A stretch of DNA of 64,000 bases from Achatina immaculata (taxonomy: Eukaryota > Mollusca > Gastropoda > Stylommatophora > Achatinidae), in NCBI GenBank assembly GCA_009760885.1, contig CM019696.1:41234267-41298266 (forward strand), written 5' to 3'. How positions within the stretch are numbered: the stretch's first letter is position 1; every line of letters begins with the position of its first letter. Shown here in pieces: positions 46,301-59,800 of this stretch. Position numbers and translations under genes: made by a program. The notes under the pieces were generated by a model. It searched no databases. It saw nothing but the letters and a program-made list of their open reading frames with translations, and had not been told where the DNA came from.

Positions 46301-49300
46301 TCTTCACCGCATATGTCAGGATAATTTGGACTTTATAGATCAGTCCAACAAGTTTTAAAAATTTTTCTGTCATCGCCACTTCCCAGAAAATGTCCTTCAT
46401 GAAGCCTTCAACCGTATCCAAGTAGTGAGCTGCGAAGAAGCATTCAGAAAAAAGCCCGTTACTTCATCGGACAGAGTTAAGTTAGTACTGCCTTTCCACC
46501 CACATGGTCATATGGTTAAGAAAATTCTTTATCGTCATCTGCCACTAATCCAGTTCGACCCTGACACTCGCAACATTTTCTCTGATCCACCTCTGTTGGC
46601 ATACAAACATGAGCCAAACCTTAAGGACATCTTCGTCCACAGCCACTTGAAGTGGAGCCTTACATATGTTTGTACCAGAAAAGGTTACCTGGCCTGTTGT
46701 CTTGGAAACAAAAACGATCACCTTTCTCAAAACTATCTTCACTCTCATGAGGGATTCACATGCGAGTCCCATAATGTGATATATATCGTCGTTTACAAAA
46801 GATGCAGGATAACATATGTTGGTGAGACTGGCCTCAGATTAGGGGACTGCATTTAGAAACATCTGTACAATATCACCCAGCATGCTTCAAAACCAGTCCC
46901 AAATCATTTCAATGGCCCCAACCACAGAGCCAAATCTGATTTTCTGGTAACAGCCATCAAACAATGTCACGCAGATGACACAAGCTGCCTAGTGCTTGAG
47001 AACTGCTACATTCAGGATTATGGGATGCTGGAACCACACAGGTTAAACTCATTATTCAGCTACACCTGACACTCTCCTCTTCAACAATTATAATCCCTCT
47101 CCACTAAGCTCCACTCCCTTCTCACTTGTTACACATAGTTCAGAATCTCCTCACAGCATCACATTACAACCCCCTCTACCCTAACTATAATCATCTATTT
47201 CACCTTCTCCTGGCTAGGTTAACACTGTACCACTCTCTCTCCCCTCCACGGTTTCTCCACCCTCCACCCCTAGTTACGACCCACTGACCACACATCACAA
47301 GTCTCCATTTAAACATTCTCTACGCCCTGTCATGCTCATTTCTGAAACACAGCGTCAGACAAGCCACATCTTCTTACAGTTACAACTAAGTGCTCAATTC
47401 ATTATTAATTTAATTTAATTTTTTTTTTTTTTAATAGCATTCATGTGAATCTACACTTTATCTCTTCTCTCTATTTCTTCATCCTGTATGTTTTTATATG
47501 ATTAAGGCTCACACCAAAACATCACAACTTTGTAATTGTTAAGTAATAAAGCTGCTCCTACTTTTTTTCCTAGTTTATACATTTTGGTATCACAGCTTTA
47601 CTGCAGTGCTTCGTGTATAGTTGTATACTTAGACACTGATTATTGTAATGGATGAAACTTGTTCCTCATCTTCATCAAGAATATAAAGTTATCTTTATTT
47701 GTTCACATTAAATGAGACAGCGGCTTAGAGAGGACAGTAATGGCAGTTTGATTCCTGGGAAGCAAGGAAAGGGACTCGATGGGGTCAAGATATCACTAAG
47801 ACTAACACCACACTAGCTGATGCAGGTATTCTGGTCAGACAATGAAGTGTTTTGAGACTGGTTGTCAAGAGAGCAGCATTCAGTGAAGGAAAAGCCAGAT
47901 GGATATATATCTTGGTCTCAGAAATTTATTGCATATTTCCATTTCTTTAAAAAGTAAAAATGTGAAATCTTAAAAATGTCCTGTCCAACATTTCTTTACA
48001 CTCAGCTGGCACTCTATGTGTTATGTATGTGTTTGATTGTTGTTCATATGGGTCACTGTTTATCAGAGTGACTCATATAAGTGTTATTTTCGTTCATTTT
48101 CAGTCAGCGTGGCTCACGTCTGCAGATTTCTGTATATTTTGGTTCACTTTAAGTCAGGGTGGCTTAGATCAGCAGATTTTTTTAAAAAAAATGTTTATTT
48201 TGATTCACATTCTGTTAGAGTGGCTCAAGTCTGCAAGGCGTGGAACAGGATAGCATCTGACTCGTCCATGTTTGAGTACCTGGATCTTAGCACAGGACAT
48301 ATTTTACTCACAAAGAAGAACCTGGCTTCCTTGAAAAGGTTTTTGAAACATGACATCAGCCAGTGCCGGCACCTCAGTCTTTTTGGACAAGTTGAGCTTG
48401 GCTCTTCAACCATTGAGGTGAGATTAATCAGCATACTTTACTTTGTTACAGGAAATAAAAGTTAGTGACAAGAAGGTTGGAACAGTGTGCTTAAACAGCA
48501 AAATCCAAGGAAGAAAGTTGGACAACTAGAAAAAGAAAGTTAAAGTTGGAGAACTAGAAAATGGGAGATAAAGATGGAGAACTAGAAGTGGAAAGGCAGA
48601 GAACTAGAAAAGAAAAGATAAAAATGGAGAACTAGGATAGGAAAGATAAAGATGGAGAACTAGAAAAGGAAAGATAAAGATGGAGAACTAGAAGAGGAAA
48701 GATAAAGTTGGAGAACTAAAAAATAATGAAAGATAAAATTGGAGAACTAAAAAAAAAATAAGGAAAGATGAAGTTGGAGAACCAGAGGAGGAAAGATAAA
48801 GTTGTGGAGAATTAGAAGAGGAAAGATCAAATTGAAGAACTTAAAAAAGTAAAGAAACAAGGGACAGACTGATGAGCCAGGTCTATCAAATATGATTGAC
48901 TAATGAGATGTTTGGTACAGGTCAAGTCTGAATGAGATATAATTTTTTGTGACTTAGGTTCCACATGAGACAGAGGAGGGGAAGTTGTTCACTTCAAGTT
49001 ATTGTGTGTTCTCAAGAGTAAATAGAGCAAGAGAAAAAAAAAGCAGCTGAGTTTATCTCCTGGCTAACAGAGAGCAAGAGAGAAATTTTTTTTTTCTCTA
49101 AAGATAAAGGTAAAGCAAGAGAGAAAAGCTGAGTTTATCCTCCCTGTTATCAGGGGACATGAGAGATAAGACAAATTATACCTTTCTTTTTTTTTTTTTA
49201 AGAGTCAGTTACTCATTTGCATGTCCCTTGTGGAACTTTGCCTCCCTAACAACTCTCCTGTAGGCCTCTCAGTTGTGAGCAAAATGGCCTGCTGCTGATG

Positions 49301-52300
49301 CATCCATTTGCAGGTTATCAACGATGTCTTGCAGCCATCTTCACCTTGGTTTTCCTCTCTTTCTTTTTCCCATTATGTAACCTTCCAAGACGGTCTTCTC
49401 TAAATTATCATGATGTTTAACATATCCAAAATAAAAGTTTTCTCTCTTTAATCCTCTTTACTAGTCAGCCTTCTTCGTTATTAAGTGCTTGTAGTTTGGA
49501 AATATTTGTTCTTTTTTTGTGCCCATGATATTTGAAGAACTTTTCTGTACCATTTACATTCAAAGGCATTTATGTGTTTCTCAGCTGTTTTGTTAAGTGT
49601 CCAAGTCTCACAGGCAAATGTTGCGATGGGAAAAATGCATGCCCTTAAAAATCTTATTTTTGTAGTTCTGTCTGTTCCTCTCCACAGCTTCTTTAGTTAT
49701 TTTACTTTGAAAGATTTATATACTTGTATGTCCTCTATTTAATTTTCCTCATTGTATCTCCATTATTAGTTAGTAATGATCCAAGATATTCAAAACTCTC
49801 CCCTCCACCTCTTCCAATTTCTCCTCATTGATACAAATTTCAGCTGCCTTATTTGTTTTGTCAGTTGTCATTAGTTTAGTTTTTTTCACAGTAAGATGGA
49901 GGTTTTGCTCTTTGCTCTTCTTATGGACTGACACAATTAGTTTTTCCATTCTTTTTTGTGTTGTGGACAGTAATGCTGTGTCATCAGTATATCTAATCTC
50001 AGGTATTTTATAACCTCCAATTTTTATGGCATCATAATATTCTTTGTCTACATCTTCTCTAGCATTCCACTTTATTTTTAGTATACAAGTTAAATAAGTA
50101 AGGTGACAGTATGCACCCCTAATGGACCCTTTGTTTTATGTCAAACCAAGTTGTTGTTTCACCATTTATTCTTACTGCTGCCTGTGGATCTAGATACAGC
50201 AGTGATATTAATTGTATGTGTTGGAAATCCCTTTTTATTTTTTTTTTATTAATTCCCAAAGTTTCTGGTGTTGTACACAATCAAATGCCTTTGAGTTGTC
50301 TATAAAAGATAAATGTAGATTCACATTAAATTCTCTGCATTTCTCTATTATTAATCTTATATTGAGTATATGATCTGTTGTTCTTCTTCGTTGTCTTTTG
50401 GACCATATTGAGTATTTTCTTACGAAATCTACCTATTATGATTTTTAATATAATTTACTGACATGACTAATCAGGGCAATGGTTCTGTAGTTTGTGCATA
50501 ATTTCAAGTACCTTTTTTTTTGGCGGTGATATAAATATAGTTCTTTTCCATTCTTTTGGCCAGATGCCCGAATGCCATATTTTTTTACATAATGCATGAT
50601 AGATTGTTGCACATTCCTTTCCTCCTGCTTTAATAAGTTCAGCTGTTATCTCATCACATCCTGGTGATTTATCATTTTTCAGATTCTTTATTGCCCATAA
50701 AACTTCTTCTATTGTCAGTTCGGGTTCTTTCTCCTCCAGTAATAATTCACACTGTTGATTTCTGCTTTCATAGTCAATTGTTTCATACATTCCTCTGCAA
50801 TATTCCTTCCATCTTTCTAGAATTTCCTCTGTCTCTTTCAAGATATTCCCCATCTTGTCACAAAATACATTTAACTTAGGTGTGACATTTCTCATCAATG
50901 TCTTCATTTCTTTAAACATTTCACTATCTCTTTCACACTTCTGATGTCCTTCTATTCTTTCACAACAATCTTGTATGTATTGTTTTTTGTCTTTTCTTAT
51001 ATTTCTTCTTACTTTTTTTGTTAAAGATTTGTATTTCTCTTTGTTGTTGATTGTCAATTCCATTTCGTCTTCATTTCTCTACATTCTTCTAGTGTGCCTG
51101 CTGTAATCCATCCATTCTTTTGTGTTTTCTTTACTGGAACCATTTCTTTAGCTGTTGTTATTAAGATATCTCTGGCCTGTGTAGGAAATTCATCTGGTGT
51201 CATCTCACCCTGTACAGCCATCAGGATTTCAAAACAGTCCTTCACTTCTGTACCATATTGTTCTGGTATTTTTGTAAGATCAAAGCGGAGTGGTCATGAT
51301 CCCCTGTCTTTTTTATCTTTGATGTCTGCTATTAACTCTTTCCGTGCGGGAGGAAGAAACACGGACATGTCATGGAATGCAGGAGTAAAAACGCGGGTCT
51401 TGGTCTGTAAGGGGGTATAGTTATAAAATGGAATGGAAAACAGTATTTCCATGTACTTCCGTATATGTAATATGTGTCAAAGTATAGCTAAATGAATGAA
51501 AATTTCATAAATGCAGAGTTTTTTAGGAAAAAAGAAGTAATGTGATGTTTTTAGACACTGATTGTGGCCAGCTCACCATTGGCTAGGTCCTACTTACCCC
51601 TACTTACCATCTGGGATGTGTAGATCTACTTGTCGATCTCGTATTCTGATTCCTATGTTGCATTCTCACTAAATTATGTCTGAAATAACTCATAACTACT
51701 TCTCCAGTCGTCTAAATATGTCTAAATCTACTTGGGATACATTCAAGAGCGGTGGGGTCGTCACAGGCCATGTCCGTACCCGTATATACATCATCAAAAA
51801 TTGAAAAATTTTGGTCTTTCGCTTCCTTTTTCTCGCTCGGCATCGCTTGTAACTAGGCACTCTTTCGCCATCTTGAAAAGTGTCACCGGAATCGCGGACG
51901 AAATATGTACAATCTAAATGTTACACCGCTTGTTTTAATGAAACAAAGAATTGTCGATTTTTCGACCATACGGTAGCTTGGGACCACCGGAAATGTCAAA
52001 AATTTGACCATACGCACGGAAAGAGTTAATAACTCATGGTCCGTGTCACAGTTGGCACCTGGTAAAGTTTTTGCTGATGTTATACTTGATCTCTACCTTC
52101 TTTGCACTAAAATGTAATCTATTTGATTCTTGGTTTTCCCATCAGGTGATGTCTATGTGTAAAGTTTTCTTGTATGTTGTCTAAAATGTATATTAGTGAT
52201 CAATAGCTCATTTTCCATGCAGAACGCCATTAGATTGTCACCTGCCTAATTTCTGTGTCCTCTGTCAGAGAATAAGAGAGATAAATCAGAGTTTATCCTT

Positions 52301-55300
52301 ATTGTCAGAAGGCAAAAGAAAAAGGTTGAGTTTATCCTTAACTGTATTCCTCACAAGTTCAGACGTAGTGTTTGTTTGCTGCAGCACATCTTGAATCTCA
52401 CACCTCGTCTCAGAACTCTAAATCTGCATGGCTGTGTAGTGAAGCCAGAGATCATCAAACTGATGCCACAGTTGTGTCCCCAGATACAGAGACTGGACCT
52501 GACAAGCCTAGGAGAAAATTATGTAAGTGTGTCATGGTGTCTGAATAATGATTCTTTACAAACTTGCAGGACCCGCCGTGTGCATTATCCACAAAATTTT
52601 TTACAGGCAGCAAGAACTGTAAAAAAAAAGGGTGGCATGAAAAACAAATACTTGTGCAATAAAAGTGCAGAAACAAACATCAGAAAGCTGAACATTTCTT
52701 ACCATCTTTGTTATCTTTTGCCTGTCTTATATAATCAGTGTGTGCATTATACACGATTAGCATAGATGATGCTAAGTGGATTTTTTTGCTTGTGTGCATT
52801 ATATGCGTGAAAATATCTTTTTCTGAATTTTCCCTCTCCTTGTCATGATCTGTGTATCAAATGTGGCAAAGATCCAGTGAAGTCTACTCACAGTGCTGTT
52901 AAAAACATACTGTTACAATACATCAGCATCAATATGGAGTTGTGGTTCCTTGGGTACAGTTTTAGAAAGGTGGAAAGACTGAAGCTTGCATGCAGGAGAG
53001 TGCTGGAGCAGAGTATGAGGACAAGTCAAAAAGGTCATGGCAATCTTGCTATAAAAATTCAAAATCAGATAGTAGATGGTTGTAGTGTGTTGTGCTCTCC
53101 CTCTTTAGACATACACTGGTTCATATTGGAAATATGGCGTCAGCAAACCAGATCTAAGATGGTGGCTCCCTTGGAAGCATGCATGAGAGAGAAACAGCGT
53201 GCAGTTATTTGTTTCTTAGGTAGTGAGGTACTGCAGCATGTTGAGAATGATGTGGTGGACTGGGCCATGACTAATCTTCAGTTCTCCACCCACCTTATCA
53301 GATTGTTACCTGACAGTTTTCATGTATCATTCATTACACTTTAGTATTAGTGTCAGGCATTTTTGCAGCATGAGACCAGTCAGAGCAAGTTGTATTAACC
53401 AGATTTTACACCCCACTTTTATACTTGCTGTGCCATTCATATACATGTCACAGCAAAATGCATTGCTTCTTCATTCTGCAATGAATATTTGCTGGTTTCC
53501 CAGCCTCACTACTTAAGAAATGAATAACTGTGCCCTATTTTTCTCTTGTGATGCTTTCATGGGAGCTGCCATCTTCAATCTGGTCTGCTGATGTCATATT
53601 TTCAAAGTGGCCAATGTTCCTCTGCACACATGTACTTAAAGAGGGAGGGCATAATATATTTGTATTACAGTTGTGTACTGCTTGAATTTAAAGTTTAAAG
53701 AAAACTAAATTTTTTCATGAGCCTTTTACGAGGATTACATACACGAAAACATGACAAAACATATAACTAAACGAAAAACTTATCTATGTGGCGTCCTCCA
53801 GAGAGTATGGTATAAATTGCAGAAAAAAGGTGGAAAACTAAAGAAATTAAAGGAAGCTGAAGACATTGTTAATTCCAGCTGGATGGAGACAGTCAGCCTG
53901 GAAAATAGGGCGCTGTTCTAGGACCCTCCAAGATCATACATCAGCAGAACAAGAGCGGATCGCACTAACAGAAATGTCCTGTTTTCCCCTGTGGTTGCTA
54001 AGGCAAAAATGTTTATCCACAGGTGTCCAAGCCCTCTTAGAAATGTCGTAAAGATCTTGGTGAAAACAATCTCATAAGCATAAACCGGTCTCCCCTATAT
54101 ACTTCATATCTCAATGTTTGCACATAAAAGCATGAATAATATTGCGTGAAGTGCAGGTGAAACCCTCCTGAACTGATAACATGGACTTAGGGAAGGAGAT
54201 CTGGCTAGCCTTGACAACAAACGGGCTAGTGTTGCATTTACGACATCCGCAACATCTGATACCATAAAAAAGTGTCATCTGTCTTAAGGTGACTTCGAAC
54301 TGAAAGGTCCCTGAGGTTCTTGTAATATCTGTAAGTTCACATGTATCAGGCTCGGTCTGGAGGAGATGGAGATGATGAAACAGTATGTTCTTAACTGTCA
54401 AACTATGAGGGTGGTGCGTGAGTACCAGTTTAACTCTGTCCGAGCTACAGTGCAATTTAGGAGTGAGGGCTTGTTGCTGTGATATATGGCTGATGCGGTT
54501 CCAGGATGATGAGAGAACATGTTCTGGATAGCCACTTTGGTAGAAAAAATCTAGCATTTTGTGGGATTGATCATAGAAGTCAACCGTCGCAGCCTAAGAA
54601 ACTGCGAAAAAGGAATAGAGTCCTTTCACTATCCGGGATAGGAGGAAGAGATGGCTGTGAGATCTGTAGGTTTATAGTGGACAGAAGTAGTAAGACCGGT
54701 ATTGCCGATAGTACTGGCAATGTCGAGAAAATTAGCAGAAGTAGTAGAGACATGGAAGGTGAAAGAAATGACAGAATTGGACTTCATGATGAAGTTTTCA
54801 AGGTCGCCCTCTGGCACTGATGTGACCCCAACGTCTATAAAAGGCTGGAAAAGGGCATCTGTAGGCTCTCAGAATCTTGTGTTCGAAGTGGCCCATAAAC
54901 AGACATGCGTAGCTGGAGCCCATTTTGGTACCCATGGCCACACCACTAATCTGGTCTAAGGACAGGCCATTGAATCCAAACGAATTGAGTTGGAGTACAA
55001 GTTGTGTAAGGCACAGAATAGTAGATGTAGGAGTAGAGGGATTGTGTCTTTTGTTCAGAAAGAACTTGACAACCTGAAGTCCCTGATCATGCGGAATGGA
55101 TGTGTATAAGGACACTACATCAAGATTGAAAATATGGTAGGTGTTACCAGGCAGGAGTGCAAGGATCTCAAAAGCAGTGAGAGCATGATTCATGTCTTAC
55201 TTAGCGTCCCTCCTTACCGCCACCTTCTCTTCTTTTCTGGCGGCCTATAGGTGTTTTTGCTCCTCCGGGTCTTGACCTATTCACCAGTTTCATATTATCT

Positions 55301-56838
55301 CCCTGCTTTCCTGCCTCTCCCCACACCCCCCCCACACACACACCTGTTTCTTTAGCAGGTTACAGGTGTCTATTCCCCTTCCTCCCCCCCCACCTGTTTT
55401 TCTCCACCTCTTCTTCTCCATCTCTTCTTTCCATCAGCTTCATCTGCATCAAGCTTCTCTTACTCAGCTGCCCACCTTTGGAATGCCCTACCAGTTCATG
55501 TAAAACTTATAAGTAATATTTGTTCTTATAACTTTAAACTTTGTCAGCATCTGTTTGATATGGACTATATGTCTCCCTAAGCATAGTTTAAAGTAGTTTA
55601 AAGTATGACTTGAGTGTTGTTATATTTTTTTATACTGCTTTTCTATAAATTTCTTTATAGAAGTTTATTTCATGTGTAGAATATATGGACATGAGATAAG
55701 TTTATTATTTGGTTATGTAATCATTTAATGTGTCTTAGGATTATTATGCTCATTAACAAATGCTGAATGACTGTGACTGAGTGGAAGCTGTATGATGAAG
55801 GGCAGAATGTCAGACGGACCTGCGTGTCCAATTCTTAACCCTTTGAAAATAAAGTATGTTTGTTTGTTCCCTTTGTGGCCCCCCCCCCCCCCCACTTGGT
55901 TTCTGTGCCGCGTCTGGTCTGAGGGACACGCATTCTTGTGTTTCATACTCTCTGGAGGATGCCGCATAGATACATTTTTCATTTAGTTTTATGTTTTGTC
56001 TTGTTTTTATGTATTTAATCCTTGTAAAAAGCTCATGCCAAAATATTTATACATTCTCATCTTACTCTCATATTTTCTATTCATTTTTTCTCACTTACTC
56101 ACTCCTTCTGCTACTTTGTAAAACTGCACCATACACTTCTATTTACCTAAATTGATGATATCTGACAAAACAAATAAGGCAGCTGAAATATATGTCAATG
56201 AGGAGAAATTGGAAGAGGTGGAGACTTTTGAGTGTCTTGGATCATTACTAACTAATAATGGAGATACAATGAAGGAAATTAAAAGGAAGACATACAAGTA
56301 TATAAATCTTTCAAAAGTAAAACAACTAAAGAAGCTGTGGAGTGGAACAGACAGATCTACAAAAATAAGATTTTTAAGGGCATGCATCTTTCCCATCACA
56401 ACATATGCCTGTGAAATCTGGACACTTAACAAAACAGCTGAGAAACATGTAAATGCCTTTGAATGTAAATGCTACAGAAGAGTTCTTCAGATATGGGCAC
56501 AAAAAAGAACAAATATTTCCATACTACAATAACTTAATATTGAAGAAGTCTGGCTAGTAAAGAGGATTAAACAGAAAACTTTTATTTTGGACACATTAAA
56601 CATCATGATAATTTAGAGAAGACAATCTTGGAAGGATACATAATGGGAAAAAGAAAGAGAGGAAGACAAAGGTGAAGATGGCTGCAAGACATCATTAATA
56701 ATCTGCAAATGGATGCTTACAACTGAGAGGCCTACAGGAGAGTTGTTAGAGAGGCAAAGTTCCACAAGGGACATGCAAATGACTGACTGACTGACTACTT
56801 GATTTCAAAATTTTATGACCATATTGCTGTTACTTTTT

Positions 56839-56874
<36 letters not shown>

Positions 56875-59800
56875 TAGTTTTAAAAAAATTTAGACAGAGC
56901 ATTTTAAATATGATGGAAAGAAAGAAAGCTAGCCATATTAAGAAAACCACATGGGGAGCCAGTGAAACAGTGAAAGAATCCTCAACAAAGTATTCTAGAA
57001 TGTGGAATATTCTAAACATTTAGAATATGGCTCAACAGATTGGTGCATAGCATCAAACACTACACTACATAATCTAGACAAGGGTACAAAATCAGTCACT
57101 ACGGATTATCACGGGTGACATGAGGTCCACACCAGTAGTAGAAATGCAGAAAAAAGTTGGTGTTCAGGGGCGCTAAAAGAATGTAGAGACACAAAGATCA
57201 TGACCTTGGGAGATAAATTCCTCAGCTCTGCAAGCCATTCCCTGAATGAGAGATTCAATAACTTGGCACTAAGTCGGCTTAAAAGAAGCAGCTTCATTCA
57301 TCAGGCCAAGCGTATGCATAAACTGATACCTGGCCTTCCAACTGTAGTTGCTCCATTATCATCTGTTCAGAGCATACACCATGGAAAGAAGCAAATTGTA
57401 CACAAATAACTATTCAAATTGAAGTGAAAGGTGTGAAGATTGGCGAGATGTAAAGTAGTCTTGTAAGATCAACAGCCACACTTTGTGTGCTAGATGACAG
57501 ATATCCATGTGACAGATGGATCTACACACAATGCCATAAAAAATAAAGGGGCAGGACCACATATTAAATATCCAAACAAAACCACTGACAAGATGTCCAT
57601 ACCCACTGGAAAATACTGCAACAACTTTGATGCAGAAGTTAGGGCAATTATTGATGCAGGTTGAAAAACTATCAGACTCCAGAATTGATACATGTTCCGT
57701 AGTGATTCTCACAGATGCTAAATCAGTACTGGAAGCTCTTCAGTGCAACAAACTACCAGACTTTAAGAATGCCTTGTCAAAAATTGGCTCACAACAGTCA
57801 CTTTGCAGTGGATTCCCTCCCACTGTGGGATACCAGGCAATGAGAAAGCTGACCATCTGGCCAAAGATGGCACTGAAATGGAGCAACCAGACATACCAAT
57901 ATAGGATGGAGCAACCAGACATACCAGTCACCTATAATCAGAAGAAAAGCATGATAACAGCCTACAGGGAGCCACAGACACCATTACATGATGACTATCA
58001 CATGCTAAACAGAAAGGAACAAGTCACCATTCCATCTCTGAACAGGACACAGCAGACTTAAAAATGTTATGTATCCAGAGTTTAAATTTGGTACTATCAC
58101 TCTTTGTACATGTGCCCAAGTACCCCAAACTGTGGAACATATCCTCCAAAATGGCACTAACTATGAGACACTGAGAAGAAATTATTGGCCCAGTGAAATT
58201 ACCAAAGAAGATATGCTATAGGGTTCCATACATGAGTTACAAAAAAAAAACAGTGAAATTTATCCAAGAGACAGGACTACAGATATAGACAGAAATGCGT
58301 ACAAAGAAGAAGAGGAAGAAGATGATGGAAAGAAAAATAGTAAAGGAATGACTGAACCAAGTTGTAGAATTCAGTAGGATGAGCAGCTGCCTTGCCAAAA
58401 GAGGACAGTGCATTATTAACTCAGCCTCAAAGCATTGTCAAGTGTTTCAAAATATGTGAAATATGTACAAGCAAAGTTTACTGTGGCAGCAAACTATAGG
58501 TTGACAGAATCTTTCCTCTGTATTTAGTTTCCTATGTCCAGCAATCTAGTTGGTCACTTCCATGAATGTCATCATCAGCAGGAGGTTTTCAGGCATGATC
58601 CACAGTTTTCCTTCAGTACTGGACAAGATTGTATCCTACCCACAAGATGGGTGCTCTAGGAGACAGACTGTTGTAGCATTATATTCTGGCCTGCTGGACT
58701 GAAACAGACATACCCCACATGCTAGTTGAACCACTTTTCAGCTGTCCTTCAGGATTTAAATCAGACCGTCATACTTCACTCTTTTAACTAACTGAACTAT
58801 GAATGCAACTGCCTCAAAGATGTCCAGCATTTAAAAACTGAACATTTACAAAGGATAGCAAAGGACAGTCCAATTCCTCACTCTGGCTTTAGCTGCCAAG
58901 AGCTTCTAGCCCTCAGCGGCAGGAAGATCCACCACCACTTTGTGATTTTGAACATCAGCGTCAGGAAGATCCACCACCACTTTGTGATTTTGAACCTCAG
59001 TGCCAGGAAGATCCACCACCAATTTATGATTTTGAACCTCAGCACCAGGAAGATCCACCACCACTTTATGATTTTGAACCTCAGCATCTGGAAGATCCAC
59101 CACCAATTTATGATTTTGAACCTCAGCATCTGGAAGATCCACCACCAGTATATGATTTTGAACCTCAGTGCCAGGAAGATCCACCACCAATTTATGATTT
59201 TGAACCTCAGCACCAGGAAGATCCACCACCAATTTATGATTTTGAACCTTAGCACCAGGAAGATCCACCACCACTTTGTGATTTTAAACTTCAACACCAG
59301 GAAGATCCACCACCAATTTATGATTTTGAACCTCAGTACCAGGAAGATCCACCACCAATTTATGATTTTGATCCTCAGCATCAGGAAGATCCACCATCAA
59401 TTTATGATTTTGAACCTCAGCACCAGGAAGATCCACCACCAATTTATGATTTTGAACCTCAACACCAGGAAGATCCACCACCAATTTATGATTTTGAACC
59501 TCAGCGCCAGGAAGATCCACCACCAATTTATGATTTTGAACCTCAGCGCCAGGAAGATCCACCACCAATTTATGATTTTGAACCTCAGCACCAGGAAGAT
59601 CCACCACCAATTTATGATTTTGAACCTCAGCACCAGGAAGATCCACCACCAATTTATGATTTTGAACCTCAGCGCCAGGAAGATCCACCATCAATTTATG
59701 ATTTTGAACCTCAGCGCCAGGAAGATCCATCACCAATTTATGATTTTGAACCTCAGCACCAGGAAGATCCACCACCAATTTATGATTTTTAACATCAGCG

